Assembly: GCA_012295275.1 (NCBI GenBank)
Contig: CM022672.1
Location: 18,057,394-18,102,393 of the forward strand
Length of the DNA stretch: 45,000 nucleotides
Source of the DNA: Chrysomallon squamiferum
Lineage: Eukaryota > Mollusca > Gastropoda > Neomphalida > Peltospiridae
Direction: 5' to 3'
Below, in pieces: positions 28,382-39,616 of this stretch (position 1 is the first letter of the stretch; every line of letters starts with the position of its first letter). A program made the position numbers and the translations under genes. The notes under the pieces were generated by a model. The model saw only the letters and a program-made list of their open reading frames with translations. It was not told the DNA's origin and did not search any database.

Positions 28382-28404
<23 letters not shown>
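28347..28404. repeat. 58-bp perfect palindrome: (TG)n-(TA)n-(CA)n
   Basis: The sequence reads TG repeats, then taaatatata, then tatatattta, then CA repeats. The two 29-base arms are exact reverse complements centred between 28375 and 28376. CA repeats continue to about 28434, followed by more CA and TA. Confidence 0.95.
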
Positions 28405-28439
<35 letters not shown>

Positions 28440-28556
28440 ACATATACACACACACACACATATATATATATATAAAATGCCATAAAAAGACTCGAACAGA
28501 CATATGAACGGAAACCGTTCCTCTGTCTCTCGCTTCTAGAACAAAACGCGAGGAAG

Positions 28557-28582
28557 CACGTGGGCGGGTGACCAGTCACGTG
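28557..28582. promoter_or_regulatory. Paired CACGTG E-boxes around a GGGCGGG box
   Basis: CACGTG occurs at 28557-28562 and 28577-28582, start-to-start 20 bp (about two helical turns), with GGGCGGG at 28562-28568 between them. The second reads GTCACGTGGT, close to a bHLH-Zip type site. They lie in a GC-richer island (28505-28690). Motif presence is certain; regulatory use is inference, and there is no adjacent gene to assign it to. Confidence 0.3.
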
Positions 28583-28770
28583 GTGGTACCTACATTTACT
28601 TACAACAGGTTCAACCCATGCTGCAGCGGATACTTGGTGTCGGTGTGCGGTTCTGTGGTTATTAATACACCACTGCCCAGACCATTACAGCTGATGTACA
28701 CTGCACATACCGGAAAAATCACTGTAGTCTCATTTCATTAGCGAGCCTACTTCTTTTTAACCCCCTAATA

Positions 28771-28866
28771 ATAAGAAGAAGAAGAAGAAAAAGAAGAAGA
28801 AGAAGAAGAAGAAGAAGAAGAAGAAGAAGAAGAAGAAGAAGAAGAAGAAGAAGAAGAAGAAGAACA
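28771..28866. repeat. (AAG)n triplet array
   Basis: About 30 near-pure AAG/GAA triplets, one AAAAAG interruption, followed by CAA triplets. It is homopurine on the + strand. Confidence 0.95.
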
Positions 28867-30660
28867 ACAACAACAACATTAACAATAATAGTGATAATAA
28901 TAACAACAATAATGATGATGATGATACTGAAGGTAATGTTATCGATATCTCTACCAGCTGAAATAATTGTTGTGAATAATAAGAACAAGGACAACGACAA
29001 CAACAACAATAACAATAAAGAAGAAGAAATGAAAAAAAAAAAAAAAAAAAAAAATTGTTTATAAACAAAATACTTCTTTCGTTCTGGATTTACTAAATTA
29101 ATTAATATTTCTTCATAAACAATTTGTATTATCAAACACACCTTATAAAGCTCATACATTTTTATACGTACAATTTTTGTGTCCTTGAATAAAGTAAATT
29201 GTACCGAGTTGTTTTTTAAAATAAAATATTTATTAATCAGTTTATTGTAACAGGCACAGTATGATTAAAAAAAAAAAAAAAAAAAGAAGAAGAAGAAAAA
29301 AAAAAAAAAAAAAAAGAAGAAGATGATGAAGAAAGGAAAAAAAAGAGTCCAGAATGTATAAACCTTGGCCTTCAGATAAACTGAGGGACGCGGTAATATT
29401 TATTAAAATTAAATAAAATAGAATAATTATCATTTCATCTATAGAGCCCCTAAAGCCCTAGCCGGCTGTTTTTGTGGGGTAGGGATAAAAATAAGACACA
29501 GCTCCACCTCTTTTTAAAAAACCTTGTCTCTTTATTCTTCTTTTCTTCTTTTTGTTGTCAAAAGAAACACCACATACTACATTAAATCTCTTTGCCTTTT
29601 TACACAAGTTTAACTATATCTCGAAATAAGGTTTTCGTGGGATAATAATAATAATAAAACACGTACACGGGTTCATTCACGTATCAAATGAAACAGCACA
29701 TAAGCTTCTAAAATTATGTTAGATTAACATACACATTAGCTGACCCAATTTTTATTTTTTTTTTTATTATTATTATTTTTTGGTTAAAGGTGTTTTTTAA
29801 ATCTAGAATGCAGGATAAGCATTTACAAACCCGTGAACCCACCTCGACACGCTGTAATAATGATTATATATGAATTACTGACGCTTTTGCGATGATACAC
29901 ACTAAAGTGGTGTGATGCTCATTTCTGTTTAACATACGTTCACCGATGTTCTATTACGTATGCACTGTTCGTTTTAAAGTGGAGTTATTAACGGATCGTA
30001 GTTACATTTTACTTCTCTACAGTTGATTGCGGACAAATCCATTTTTCTGTTCGTTTTTCAACTAACGCGAAGCTGAGAGACGTAAAGGGTTAACAAGTGG
30101 TACAGACGACATGACGTAACACCACCGTTTGCCTCTTCTTGCATTACCCTGATGTAAATAAGTCCCCTCCACTTCCACCACCCACCCCCCTCCTAGCCGT
30201 CTGTTCAGTTGTCTGTCTTGTGTATGGCCTTGCACACCGAGATAACTCCGTGAGAACGAATTCCTCGATGTCTGGGTTTGTAAAATCAACAGAGCTGTTA
30301 TGTCAAAGCAAGCCGCGGTTATTGATAAGGCTGACGAATTCCGCCGAACTGCGCGCGCTCGGATGAATACATTAACCCAAATCTTCGCCAGCTTTCCTTT
30401 TCACCTCTTCAGTGTGACTCAGTTTTTAACCCGGGTTCGATGTTTATAAGTTTGTTTGTTTGTTTATTTATTTATTTGTTTATTTGTTTGTTTATATATT
30501 TTATTTATTACATTTTTAGTTAGTTGTTGTTCTTGGATAATTTAGCTGTTCAAATGATTTACAATTAATAAACTGTATATTAAATCTTCTTATTTTTTAT
30601 ATAAATGAAAGGTTTAATGAATTTTTGAAATAAGATTATAATCGTCATCATTATTATTAT
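28867..30660. other. Intergenic DNA with a GC-richer island
   Basis: Mostly AT-rich with A runs (29029-29054, 29266-29315). About 30060-30420 is more balanced and CpG-containing (gccgcggtt, ccgccgaactgcgcgcgctc) and looks single-copy. No exon was recognised. TTTG/TTTA repeats follow (30450-30500). Confidence 0.5.
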
Positions 30661-30862
30661 TATCATCATCATCATCATCATCATCATTATGGTGTTATTT
30701 TTATATTTTCAGAAAAGGTCTAGTTCGTCCAAACACTATATCGAAAGTTAAATGATAAATTGTGATTTTTTTGTTCGATATTTCGCCGTCACCGTATTAA
30801 CTGGTATTATAATAAATCCTTGATTCACTCTAACTTGTAATATTGTTCTGAAATACACTGCA

Positions 30863-30953
<91 letters not shown>

Positions 30954-30963
30954 TGTGTGTGTA
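30661..30963. repeat. (ATC)n, then (CT)n-(GT)n compound microsatellite
   Basis: ATC triplets at 30661-30690; CT dinucleotides from about 30867 to 30936, joined directly to GT dinucleotides to about 30963. The same CT-then-GT order recurs at 43026-43120. Confidence 0.93.
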
Positions 30964-31067
30964 TGCAGGGAAAAGGTTTATTACCATTTTCAAATAATAA
31001 GCAGTTTTCGAAATCAGATTGCAGTGTCTCATTTTTTATTTATTAATGTGAGAATTTAAAAATAAAG

Positions 31068-31098
<31 letters not shown>

Positions 31099-31429
31099 AA
31101 TTAAATTAAAATAAAATGAAATACGAAAAGAAAAAATTAAAAAGTTAAGCTAACTAATAGAAAGGAATTTTAAAAGATTACAATCCAGATTACCGAACTA
31201 TCTTGTAAATGACCCTTTTCGATGGACAAATAAATGAACGGATGGATGGATGGATGGATGAATAAATGAGTAACCATACAACTTTACTACTAAGATTTCT
31301 ATTTTAAAGCACTTTTTTTCTGATGCGAAATTTATGAGAATCTTACTGTTCTGTCGATTAATATAGCAGAAGATTAGAGAGAGGAACAAAGACTATAGAG
31401 GTCATAAACATCAATAATATCTCAGCCAG

Positions 31430-31505
31430 GGCAAAAGCCCAGTACAAGAATCGAGCCTGGTACCTGTCAGTCTCATTACGTATGGCTTAACCACGGCGTC
31501 ACGAA
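31430..31505 (-). mobile_element. tRNA-like SINE head (decayed)
   Basis: On the minus strand, the A-box-like ccgtggttaagccata (31481-31496) is followed by the B-box-like ggctcgattct (31448-31458), spaced about as in a tRNA. The intervening gagactgacaggta resembles an anticodon and variable arm. I see no SINE core or tail beyond it, so it is a truncated SINE or a tRNA relic. Confidence 0.5.
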
Positions 31506-33150
31506 GCCTGGTAATGCTCAGTAGCGAACTGCGCATTTGAACTATTCACCACGGTTCTTCATTTTGACTTTTTCAAACTTATCAGTCAAGTACTAAATAC
31601 CAGGTAGTAATCATTCTACTTATTCGGCCATTGTGACAAGAAAATTATTGCTGACGTCAACAAAACACCATTACATGTTAGACTTCACGTCTGCACGCAG
31701 GCATTAACGCGTCCATTAAATTGTCAGTAGCAACGTCAGTCTGTCAACGTCATAATGACGTGTTGCGATTGTCAGGGAAATCGCAGAATGGTGGAGACGG
31801 CCGTAATAAATAAAATAATAGATAAAATAAAAATAAAAATAAAAATGACAATAATAATAATAATAATAATAAATATTAACATATATTGAAATTAAATAAA
31901 TGTATAAATAAATAAATAAATAAATGAAATTTAATAAATAAACAAACAAACAAGCAAATAAAAAAAAAAAATCCAACAGCAACACCACCACTACCAACAC
32001 CAGCACCAACACCAACACCACCACCACAACCAACAACAACAACAACAGCAGTAATAATAATGTCTAAAATTCAGGTAACTACGTTTTTGACGAATGAACA
32101 AGTATACACATGCAGCTCATTCACAATACAAATGTTTGTGTTCTACTGCGCAGCAATTTGTTTTTTGTTTGCTTTTGGGTTTTTTAGACATATGTCCGAC
32201 ACAGTTCAAGATCTCTGTTAATGAAACAGATTGTGTTGCCTAATAAATAAATAAATAAATATAACAGAAAACATACATACATACACATACACACACACCG
32301 TCCATGCATCCATATACATACAAACATACATACAAACATACACATACATAGCGTACATATATACATAAAAACATACATATGTACACAGATACATACATAC
32401 ATACATACATACATACATACATACACATACATAGCGTACATATATACATAAATACATACATACGTACACAGATACATACATACGTAAACTCTGAAATATA
32501 CCAAGAGGAAAAATCTACACATAATAAACACCACCTAAAATATAACCTCTAGTGACAATCCTGTTAAAGAAATTCTGATGTGATTCTTACTGAACTGGCA
32601 ATTTGTTAAATATTACGCGTACGATTATTGCACATCGTCGAGGTTTTTTTTTATTTTTAAAAACACATTATGTGTAATTTTCATTTATCCTTTCGTCCGT
32701 TCATACATTCTTTGATTTATTGCGTCTCTCTTTTTTTTTAATGCATTCTCGTTTTGTATATTCGTTTACAATGAATTTACTCATCTCATACGTATATAAA
32801 AGTATTCGATTACGGAGGCCTGTACGACAATGCTGTGTATTATTAACATAAAACCGGTTAGAGTAGCTCCCCCAGGGTTTCATTCACTGAAATGGTGGCC
32901 AATTTTACATCCAGCTGAAAAACGCGGGATAGGTTAGGATGGATAAGGTGATACAAAGTACAGCACTTTTCTTTTCCCTTTTTGGATGGTAAAATGTTGT
33001 ATAAAATGTTTTAAAAAGTATATTGTTATTTACCCTCTTTATTATTATTTGCGATTATTGTTATAATATATGAGTTAAAATACGCTTAGCTTATTCTTTA
33101 AGTGATTTGAACTGAAATGCAAATTGTCTACGATCTTTAGATGCAGTCTT
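31506..33150. other. Intergenic DNA, mainly simple repeats
   Basis: Contains TAA and AAAT tracts (31801-31960), ACC/CAA triplets (31980-32050), a CATA array listed separately, and AT-rich single-copy DNA. No gene was recognised. Confidence 0.5.
32270..32490. repeat. CATA-type array containing an 83-bp tandem duplication
   Basis: Two near-identical blocks at 32341-32400 and 32424-32483, both starting cacatacatagcgtacat and sharing tacacagatacatacatac, are offset by 83 bp. Pure CATA repeats fill the rest. Confidence 0.9.
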
Positions 33151-33156
33151 TGTCGA

Positions 33157-33181
33157 TTATTATTATTATTATTATTATTAA

Positions 33182-33237
<56 letters not shown>

Positions 33238-33241
33238 TTTG

Positions 33242-33268
<27 letters not shown>
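33157..33268. repeat. (ATT)n-(AGT)n-(ATT)n triplet array
   Basis: ATT triplets, then about 19 AGT triplets (33181-33237), then ATT triplets again, with clean borders between blocks. Confidence 0.95.
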
Positions 33269-33272
<4 letters not shown>

Positions 33273-33601
33273 TACAAGTGTTTCTTTTTCCGTTTTCTTC
33301 AATCTCTGAGTCGTAAAAAAAAAAAAAAAAAAAACAGTTGTGTACGATTATTACACGACTCTTGCATTATTTATCATAAATTATTCAATTTGGTCTTGCT
33401 TTTTAACACCACGCACGAACATTGCGATAGCGCAGAAGAAAAACTCGAGAAAAACGCTCGTCTGGCGCCGCTACTAGCACATGCATGACCACACATACTC
33501 GCGATCTAAATTGTTCTTCATGGTAGATTAAGCTAATCCCTGCTTGTATATCGAGCAAAGGCGCACCTACAGGACACACATTTCAAGCCTCTTTCTGAGA
33601 T

Positions 33602-33700
33602 GGATTTGTAGCTCAGCGGTATTCCTTAGATGAAAGAGGCCCCTGGATCGATTACCAACAACAGACCCATTGTAGCTTTTTTTCCCATTCTAAGCTTCAG
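33602..33700 (+). mobile_element. 5' part of a tRNA-headed SINE (molluscan type)
   Basis: A strong A box (gtagctcagcggta, 33608-33621) and B box (ggatcgattac, 33645-33655) are tRNA-like in sequence and spacing. The following 'acccattgtagcttttttt...cccattc' resembles the post-B-box body I recall from a common molluscan SINE. The rest is degraded and ends near an A run (33774-33789). Confidence 0.65.
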
Positions 33701-33789
33701 AGTGATGACTGTCAGTGAAAACAGTGTCGGGTTGTTTCTGTACAACGGTCATTGTCGTGCGACCGATATTTGTAAAAAAAAAAAAAAAA

Positions 33790-34011
33790 TTACATCTGTT
33801 TGTATCTGGAAATGAAAAGAAAGTCACGAACTGAATTTAATAAGAACATCTGCAACGTTTTCGTTCCCTTTTCTTCGTGATCGTAACGCCGCAACTATCA
33901 CAATCACAACCCCTGTCACAACCACCACTACCACCACCACATCATCATCATCGTTGTTATCGTTATCATAATTGTTATTATTATTACTATTATCCAGATA
34001 TTGAATTACGA

Positions 34012-34069
<58 letters not shown>

Positions 34070-35560
34070 TAATCCAAAAATACGATTTCTGTAAAGTTCC
34101 TTAGTTAAGGGTCCGAGTTGTCTACCCAACATAAAATGTTAAAGTTATCGGCCCTGGCTTTATTGTCAAAAGATTTATGTTTGACAAAAGATTTAAAATT
34201 TTCTAACATTACCCACACCTTATTTATGTATTTATATATGATCAATGAAAGCAAGTGCACTGACTGTTAATAATTATAAACTGATACAAGACGTCTTCTT
34301 TCGCGATGTAGGCGGATTTGTAACCAGACGGTGAAAGATTTGAAAACGTAGGCGTCTCTCTAGAACATAAAGACTCAAAACCTGATAAAAATAGAAAATA
34401 AACGACAGACATGATATTCTTTTATTAATTAGCCCTTATTTTAAAACAAACTACAAGATAATTAAGAAGAAACAAAAAAAATTTACAAACAAAACGGAAA
34501 GATCACGTTTTACGTACATAGATAAATTATATTGTGACATTAGGAGACTTTAAATCAAGTTTTTCCTGTACGCTTTTGTTAATATCGTATTATTTTATTA
34601 CTGGCTGATTCCACTGCAAATATTACAATCAACGTCACGCAGAGTAAGTCAGTATCTACTAGTAACCAAACGCAATCATGTGATAATTTTCGGATTAACA
34701 AAATAAGTGCAGCGAAATCCGCTGAGCTTAACCGGACTTCATTGATGAATAGTAAATCAAGGGCAGCATCGATCATGGCTTTTCGACAGGGATATGTTCA
34801 GCATTTATATGTGCCAAAAATACACCGTAAGAACAATTAAACAAAGACATTCAGCAAATTTAGACGCCAGTGCAGGATGTGTATCATCCACCGTGTGGGC
34901 ACCGTGTGGGATTTTATAAATTATTTCTATTTAAAACTCTTCTAAGGTTCAAACTTGCTGACTTAGGAGGTGTTGAAATATTGAGCTGTCTGGGCCCCAG
35001 GATAAATGTGCCATATTCAGCGTTCGTGAACCTTGTAGAGTAAGATACGTTCTAAAAATAATTGTCTTGTTATTAATGATGTACGAATTTACTTGTTTTC
35101 CACACAGGCGTGTGGAATGCTGATTTTTATCGGAATGAATCATGGATGGTTCATTTTAATTGCATTTTGATCTTTTAACTTACGTAGATACATATCAAAA
35201 GTACATCAGTGCATACATATCTACATATATAAACACACGCATACACGGACATATAAACGTACGTACCATATACACAAATAAGAATATACTAAGCAAACAA
35301 TAATTTATATGTATCTTTTATATATATATATAAAAACACTAATAACGACAGCAAATGGATAAATGCTGACATTTTATAACGTGAAACAGAGGTGAAACAG
35401 AGCTTAGAAGCAGCGTGCATCATATCGTGATAAGTTTTAAAATATCTCTTCTACTAAAGCCTTTCAGAACTGTATTGTTAAGTAGTATGATACTTCCGCG
35501 ATTGGCTAATTGAAATAGTTTTTTTTTTTTTTTTTTTCTTTCTAACACTAGACGTGATGC
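33790..35560. other. Intergenic DNA, no gene seen
   Basis: Holds ACC/ATC triplets (33915-33955), TAA triplets (34016-34066) and otherwise AT-rich single-copy DNA. An 11-bp direct repeat (caccgtgtggg) is present twice near 34890-34910. No credible exon. Confidence 0.5.
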
Positions 35561-35995
35561 AGGCAGCGTTTGTCGCGAGGTGGCCAGCTCAGCTCTCCAC
35601 TAAAATCCGGGCACTTGCTTACGCCATACCTGCAGGAAGTAAAGAAAAGAAACGAGAACGGAAATGCGCATTATCGGAAAGTGTTGTGTTTACGTGAGCT
35701 CTCTCTTTCTCTTCCGGCTACGGCTGTTTTTAGATAGCTCGCAGCTCCATCTCGTTGTCGGGGTGGACATCGCAATGCCCGCAGGCGTGGCATCCTTTTT
35801 TTTTTTTTTTTGGAGTGACCCGATACTTTCTTCCGAAGCAATTTCGACCCATTTCGGTGCCTTCCCCGACAGATCATGTCCAGACACGTGACCAGTTAAC
35901 GCCCCCACTGTTATTCGCCTGTGTAACCGATCTGGAATACGCAGTTCTCCTTCCTCCACACACTGCGGACGTGTTACTCTGGCTGTAGCTTGGAA
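35561..35995. other. GC-richer single-copy island, unrecognised
   Basis: This segment has several CpG sites and balanced composition in an AT-rich setting. Short ORFs on both strands overlap (for example 35664-35891 plus and 35690-35959 minus) but match nothing I know. Possible distal regulatory element or exon of a neighbouring gene. Confidence 0.25.
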
Positions 35996-36007
35996 GCTCC
36001 ATTCAAT

Positions 36008-36010
<3 letters not shown>

Positions 36011-36049
<39 letters not shown>

Positions 36050-36235
36050 TATTTTCTAAAGGTCAATGTATTTTTGTATACCGGGAACCTATTCAGGTTA
36101 CATTTCCCTTTTAAAATCGCAGAATAATAGTACAGCACACATATATATAGTATGAATTGCATCATCTTTATTTTTCTTTTCTTTTCTGTCTTTCTTTGTC
36201 TTTCTTTTCTTTTTCTTTTTAAGTTCATGTGAATC

Positions 36236-36266
<31 letters not shown>

Positions 36267-36273
36267 GTCTGTC

Positions 36274-36361
<88 letters not shown>
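36011..36361. repeat. (TA)n and (CTGT/CT)n-(CA)n arrays
   Basis: TA dinucleotides at 36011-36042; then from about 36233 CTCT and CTGT blocks, pure CT to 36326 and CA to 36361. Confidence 0.93.
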
Positions 36362-36362
<1 letters not shown>

Positions 36363-36514
36363 ACTGTAAATTATACTTTGTTCCTACCATTTTAACTACT
36401 GAGTCTATCGCATTGTCTCCATCATTGATCCAGTCATCAATCAGTCCCTCTTTCTGTATGAGAAGAAAGACACAAGACCACAGTCCTTTCATCCATCCAT
36501 CTATATATCACACA

Positions 36515-36965
36515 CTACACACACATACACACACATACACACACCCATATACACATATAGACATATATATACATACATATATACATAATACACATAGATG
36601 CAAACATACACACACACATGCATACACACATATCTACATGCATACATACATGCATATATATATACATAATACATACATACACACAAACATACACACATAT
36701 TTACAAAGACACACACAAACATGCATACATAAATAGATACATAATACATATAAATATATACAAACACACACATACATACATATACACACAGACATATACA
36801 TACATACATACATACATATACACACAGACATATACATATATACATACACACACACAACCACTTACATACATACATACATACACACTTATACATATATACA
36901 TACATACAAACACTTGCATACATACACACAAACACTTACATACATACATACACAAAACACACTTA
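36515..36965. repeat. CATA/CACA-rich simple-sequence block, about 450 bp
   Basis: Irregular mixtures of CATA, CACACA and TATATA. It produces Tyr/His/Thr- and Cys/Val/Met-rich ORFs on both strands that are not genes. Confidence 0.93.
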
Positions 36966-37362
36966 TACATATAACCTTATCGTATCAGCAAACATCTGCG
37001 GGTCTCAGCTTACAAAATCTTGAACCCTTCATCTCTTTATTACCGCTCTGGCAAATAAACCGCAGCGCAGGATGAAATAAACACGTGTATTTACATGTTA
37101 GTCGTACTGAAAGTACCTCTTAACTTCGTGTCAATTTAAATGCACACTTAATACTGCCGCGAAAGCAAGAACTATTTCCTATTAGAGGGGAGAAGCCAAG
37201 AGATTTGTTACTGATCGGAGTGGAGGTCGCGTTAATTGTAGCTAAACTGTTTCACTTTTCACATTATTGTTTTCCGCCGAGACCCTGGTTCATGGACACA
37301 CATATATACAGACACAAACAATCTTTCCGTCTTGTGTTATGTCTCTCACACATATACGTTAG

Positions 37363-37394
<32 letters not shown>

Positions 37395-38660
37395 ACAGAG
37401 AAAGAAACGAGTAAATAATATGCTGTGAAGGAGGGATTGTCGTTCATAGTAAATTAGATACATACAAACCTACACACAACGCAGTCAGGCAGACAGATAA
37501 AGTACATACAGACACGTTCTCTTTCTCATACATACACCAAAAAAACAAACACGTAACTACACACAAGTGGCCATACAAATACATACCCATACCTGAGAAT
37601 TTCAGATAAGGTGCGGCACTATGTGACAAGTGTAAGTGTCGAATAATGAATACTTTAAGAAAACAAACTTTGGTAACTTGTAAATAGCAATCAACTATCG
37701 TAAATCTCAGTGTTCACTCCTACGATTTAGATAAAAAAAATATTTGACGATAGTTATTATAAATACATAAATTTCGTTCGTTTTGGAGTACTTTATTAAC
37801 AACTCATGGATTTATCGTCAAATACAGCTTAATACATTCTCATAAATCATCATAGAAAACAACCATAACCTTCGCAATGGAATTTCCCAGAACCCATTGA
37901 AACAATTAAATACTCGAAAACCAAGATATTTTTCCCCTTCTTTAAATTCCGCCGAAATGTTGCGCGCTCCAAGACGACAACATAATGCTGCTACCTACGT
38001 ATTTCTACAGCCATGATGATGATGATCACTGAGGCGGGCAATCGCGATGAATTATAAGGTTGCCACCAACGCTTTCACACGCTTGTCTGAAAGTGTGTAA
38101 GATGTTTTCTCAATCGCAATAAACAGCCACTTGATATGACCGACAGCAGTACATGAGTATAACCCCGTCCCTCCTCGAGTTTCGTCTCAAATAACAACAA
38201 AAATTAACATGTCTATTGAGGGGCGGCACGTATCAACAAGTGAGTAATATTATATTTAAAACTCCATAAAGAGTTTAGTTAGCTCACAGAAAAGAATGAA
38301 ATAAAAACAAAAAAAAAAAAAAAGAGAGAGAGATTTTTTTTTACCCTGAACTAAATGTCAACATGTAAAATATCAGCGATGGTAATTCTGTAAATACAAT
38401 ACGTAATACATTTTTATATCGTTCAGACGTAATAAACACACATTTAGCAAACAGGTTTCATTCACATTAAAACAGTAACAAATAATCTGGAAGGTATAAT
38501 ACCAATTTTACCAGTTTTGCTATCTCTTTGTGTGACAGTCTGAAAATTCTGAGTTTTTTCAGTCCAGGGTTCCAACAGTTCTTTTGTAGTACAACGGCAA
38601 CTACAGTAGAACTGAACTACAGTCTCATCAGTATTAGTTATACTAGCTGTTATCTGGAAT
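36966..38660. other. Intergenic DNA, no gene seen
   Basis: AT-rich with an A run (37353-37393) and a somewhat GC-richer stretch at 37940-38230, including 'aattccgccgaaatgttgcg' near 37945. No ORF with a recognisable domain. Confidence 0.5.
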
Positions 38661-38669
38661 ACAACATAA

Positions 38670-38670
<1 letters not shown>

Positions 38671-38735
<65 letters not shown>

Positions 38736-38830
38736 GTAATAATAATAACAATAGTAATAATATTACTATTATTACTACTACTACTACTATTACTATTGCT
38801 ACTACTACTACTACTAATAATAATAATAAT
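38671..38830. repeat. (TAA)n and (CTA)n triplet array
   Basis: TAA triplets with TAG/CAA variants, then TTA/CTA, then TAA again. Confidence 0.93.
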
Positions 38831-39583
38831 TGAGAGCAACAAAATTTAAAAAAAGAATAAAACAAAATGTACGTTTTTGTTGAAATTATTCTTATATATG
38901 ATATATTGTAAAAATTTAAAAATAACGACAACAACAAACCATCCATCATTTTAGATTTATATTGCATTATGTTTATTGTAGAGTGTGTTACAGTTACTTT
39001 ATTGATACCATTAACATGTCCGCTTACACAGATAAGATTCCATTCATTACGTTCATCTGTAATAAAAATATATATGTATGTATGTATTATGTAGGTATGC
39101 ATACATGTATGTGTGTACAATATATATTCAATAACAAGAACAGAATTGCGAGACATCAATGTGAAAAACTAGCGCTCTGCCAATAATCTGACCACTTAAT
39201 AAAAGTACACAAATAACTCGACCTTCACCCTGTCCGAAGTGATTCACGCAGGCGTCAGTCTCCCATTTGACCAGAGATGTTAATTTGACCTGCAGGATCT
39301 AAACGAAAGCTCGCCGATGATAAATAACTGGAAGGAACATTCAGGAATGTTTATTCCCCAGTCATCGGCCAATTTGTCCGGAAATATATTCTAACCAAGA
39401 CGGGCACATAGCTTCGAGAGGGTAAAAGGTGACCTCCAGCGTGGAACATCTGTCTGATTTTTTGAATGTCAGATGAATATTGCTTGGCGTAGATGCACAA
39501 TCTGTCACAAGCAGGCGCGAGGGTAGAGGCATGCCACGTTCAAACCCTAAAACTGGGTTTGTTCTGGCTCAGGTTTACTTAAT

Positions 39584-39616
<33 letters not shown>

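Noticed and set aside
27611-28579. 322-codon minus ORF and matching plus ORFs
   Set aside because: Entirely microsatellite-derived (CT, CTGT, CA and TA repeats).
35664-35959. Overlapping short ORFs in the GC-richer island
   Set aside because: Open on both strands by composition alone; neither peptide is recognised.
36501-36974. Cys/Met/Tyr-rich and His/Thr-rich ORFs that might suggest small cysteine-rich peptides
   Set aside because: They are translations of CATA/CACA simple repeats on either strand.
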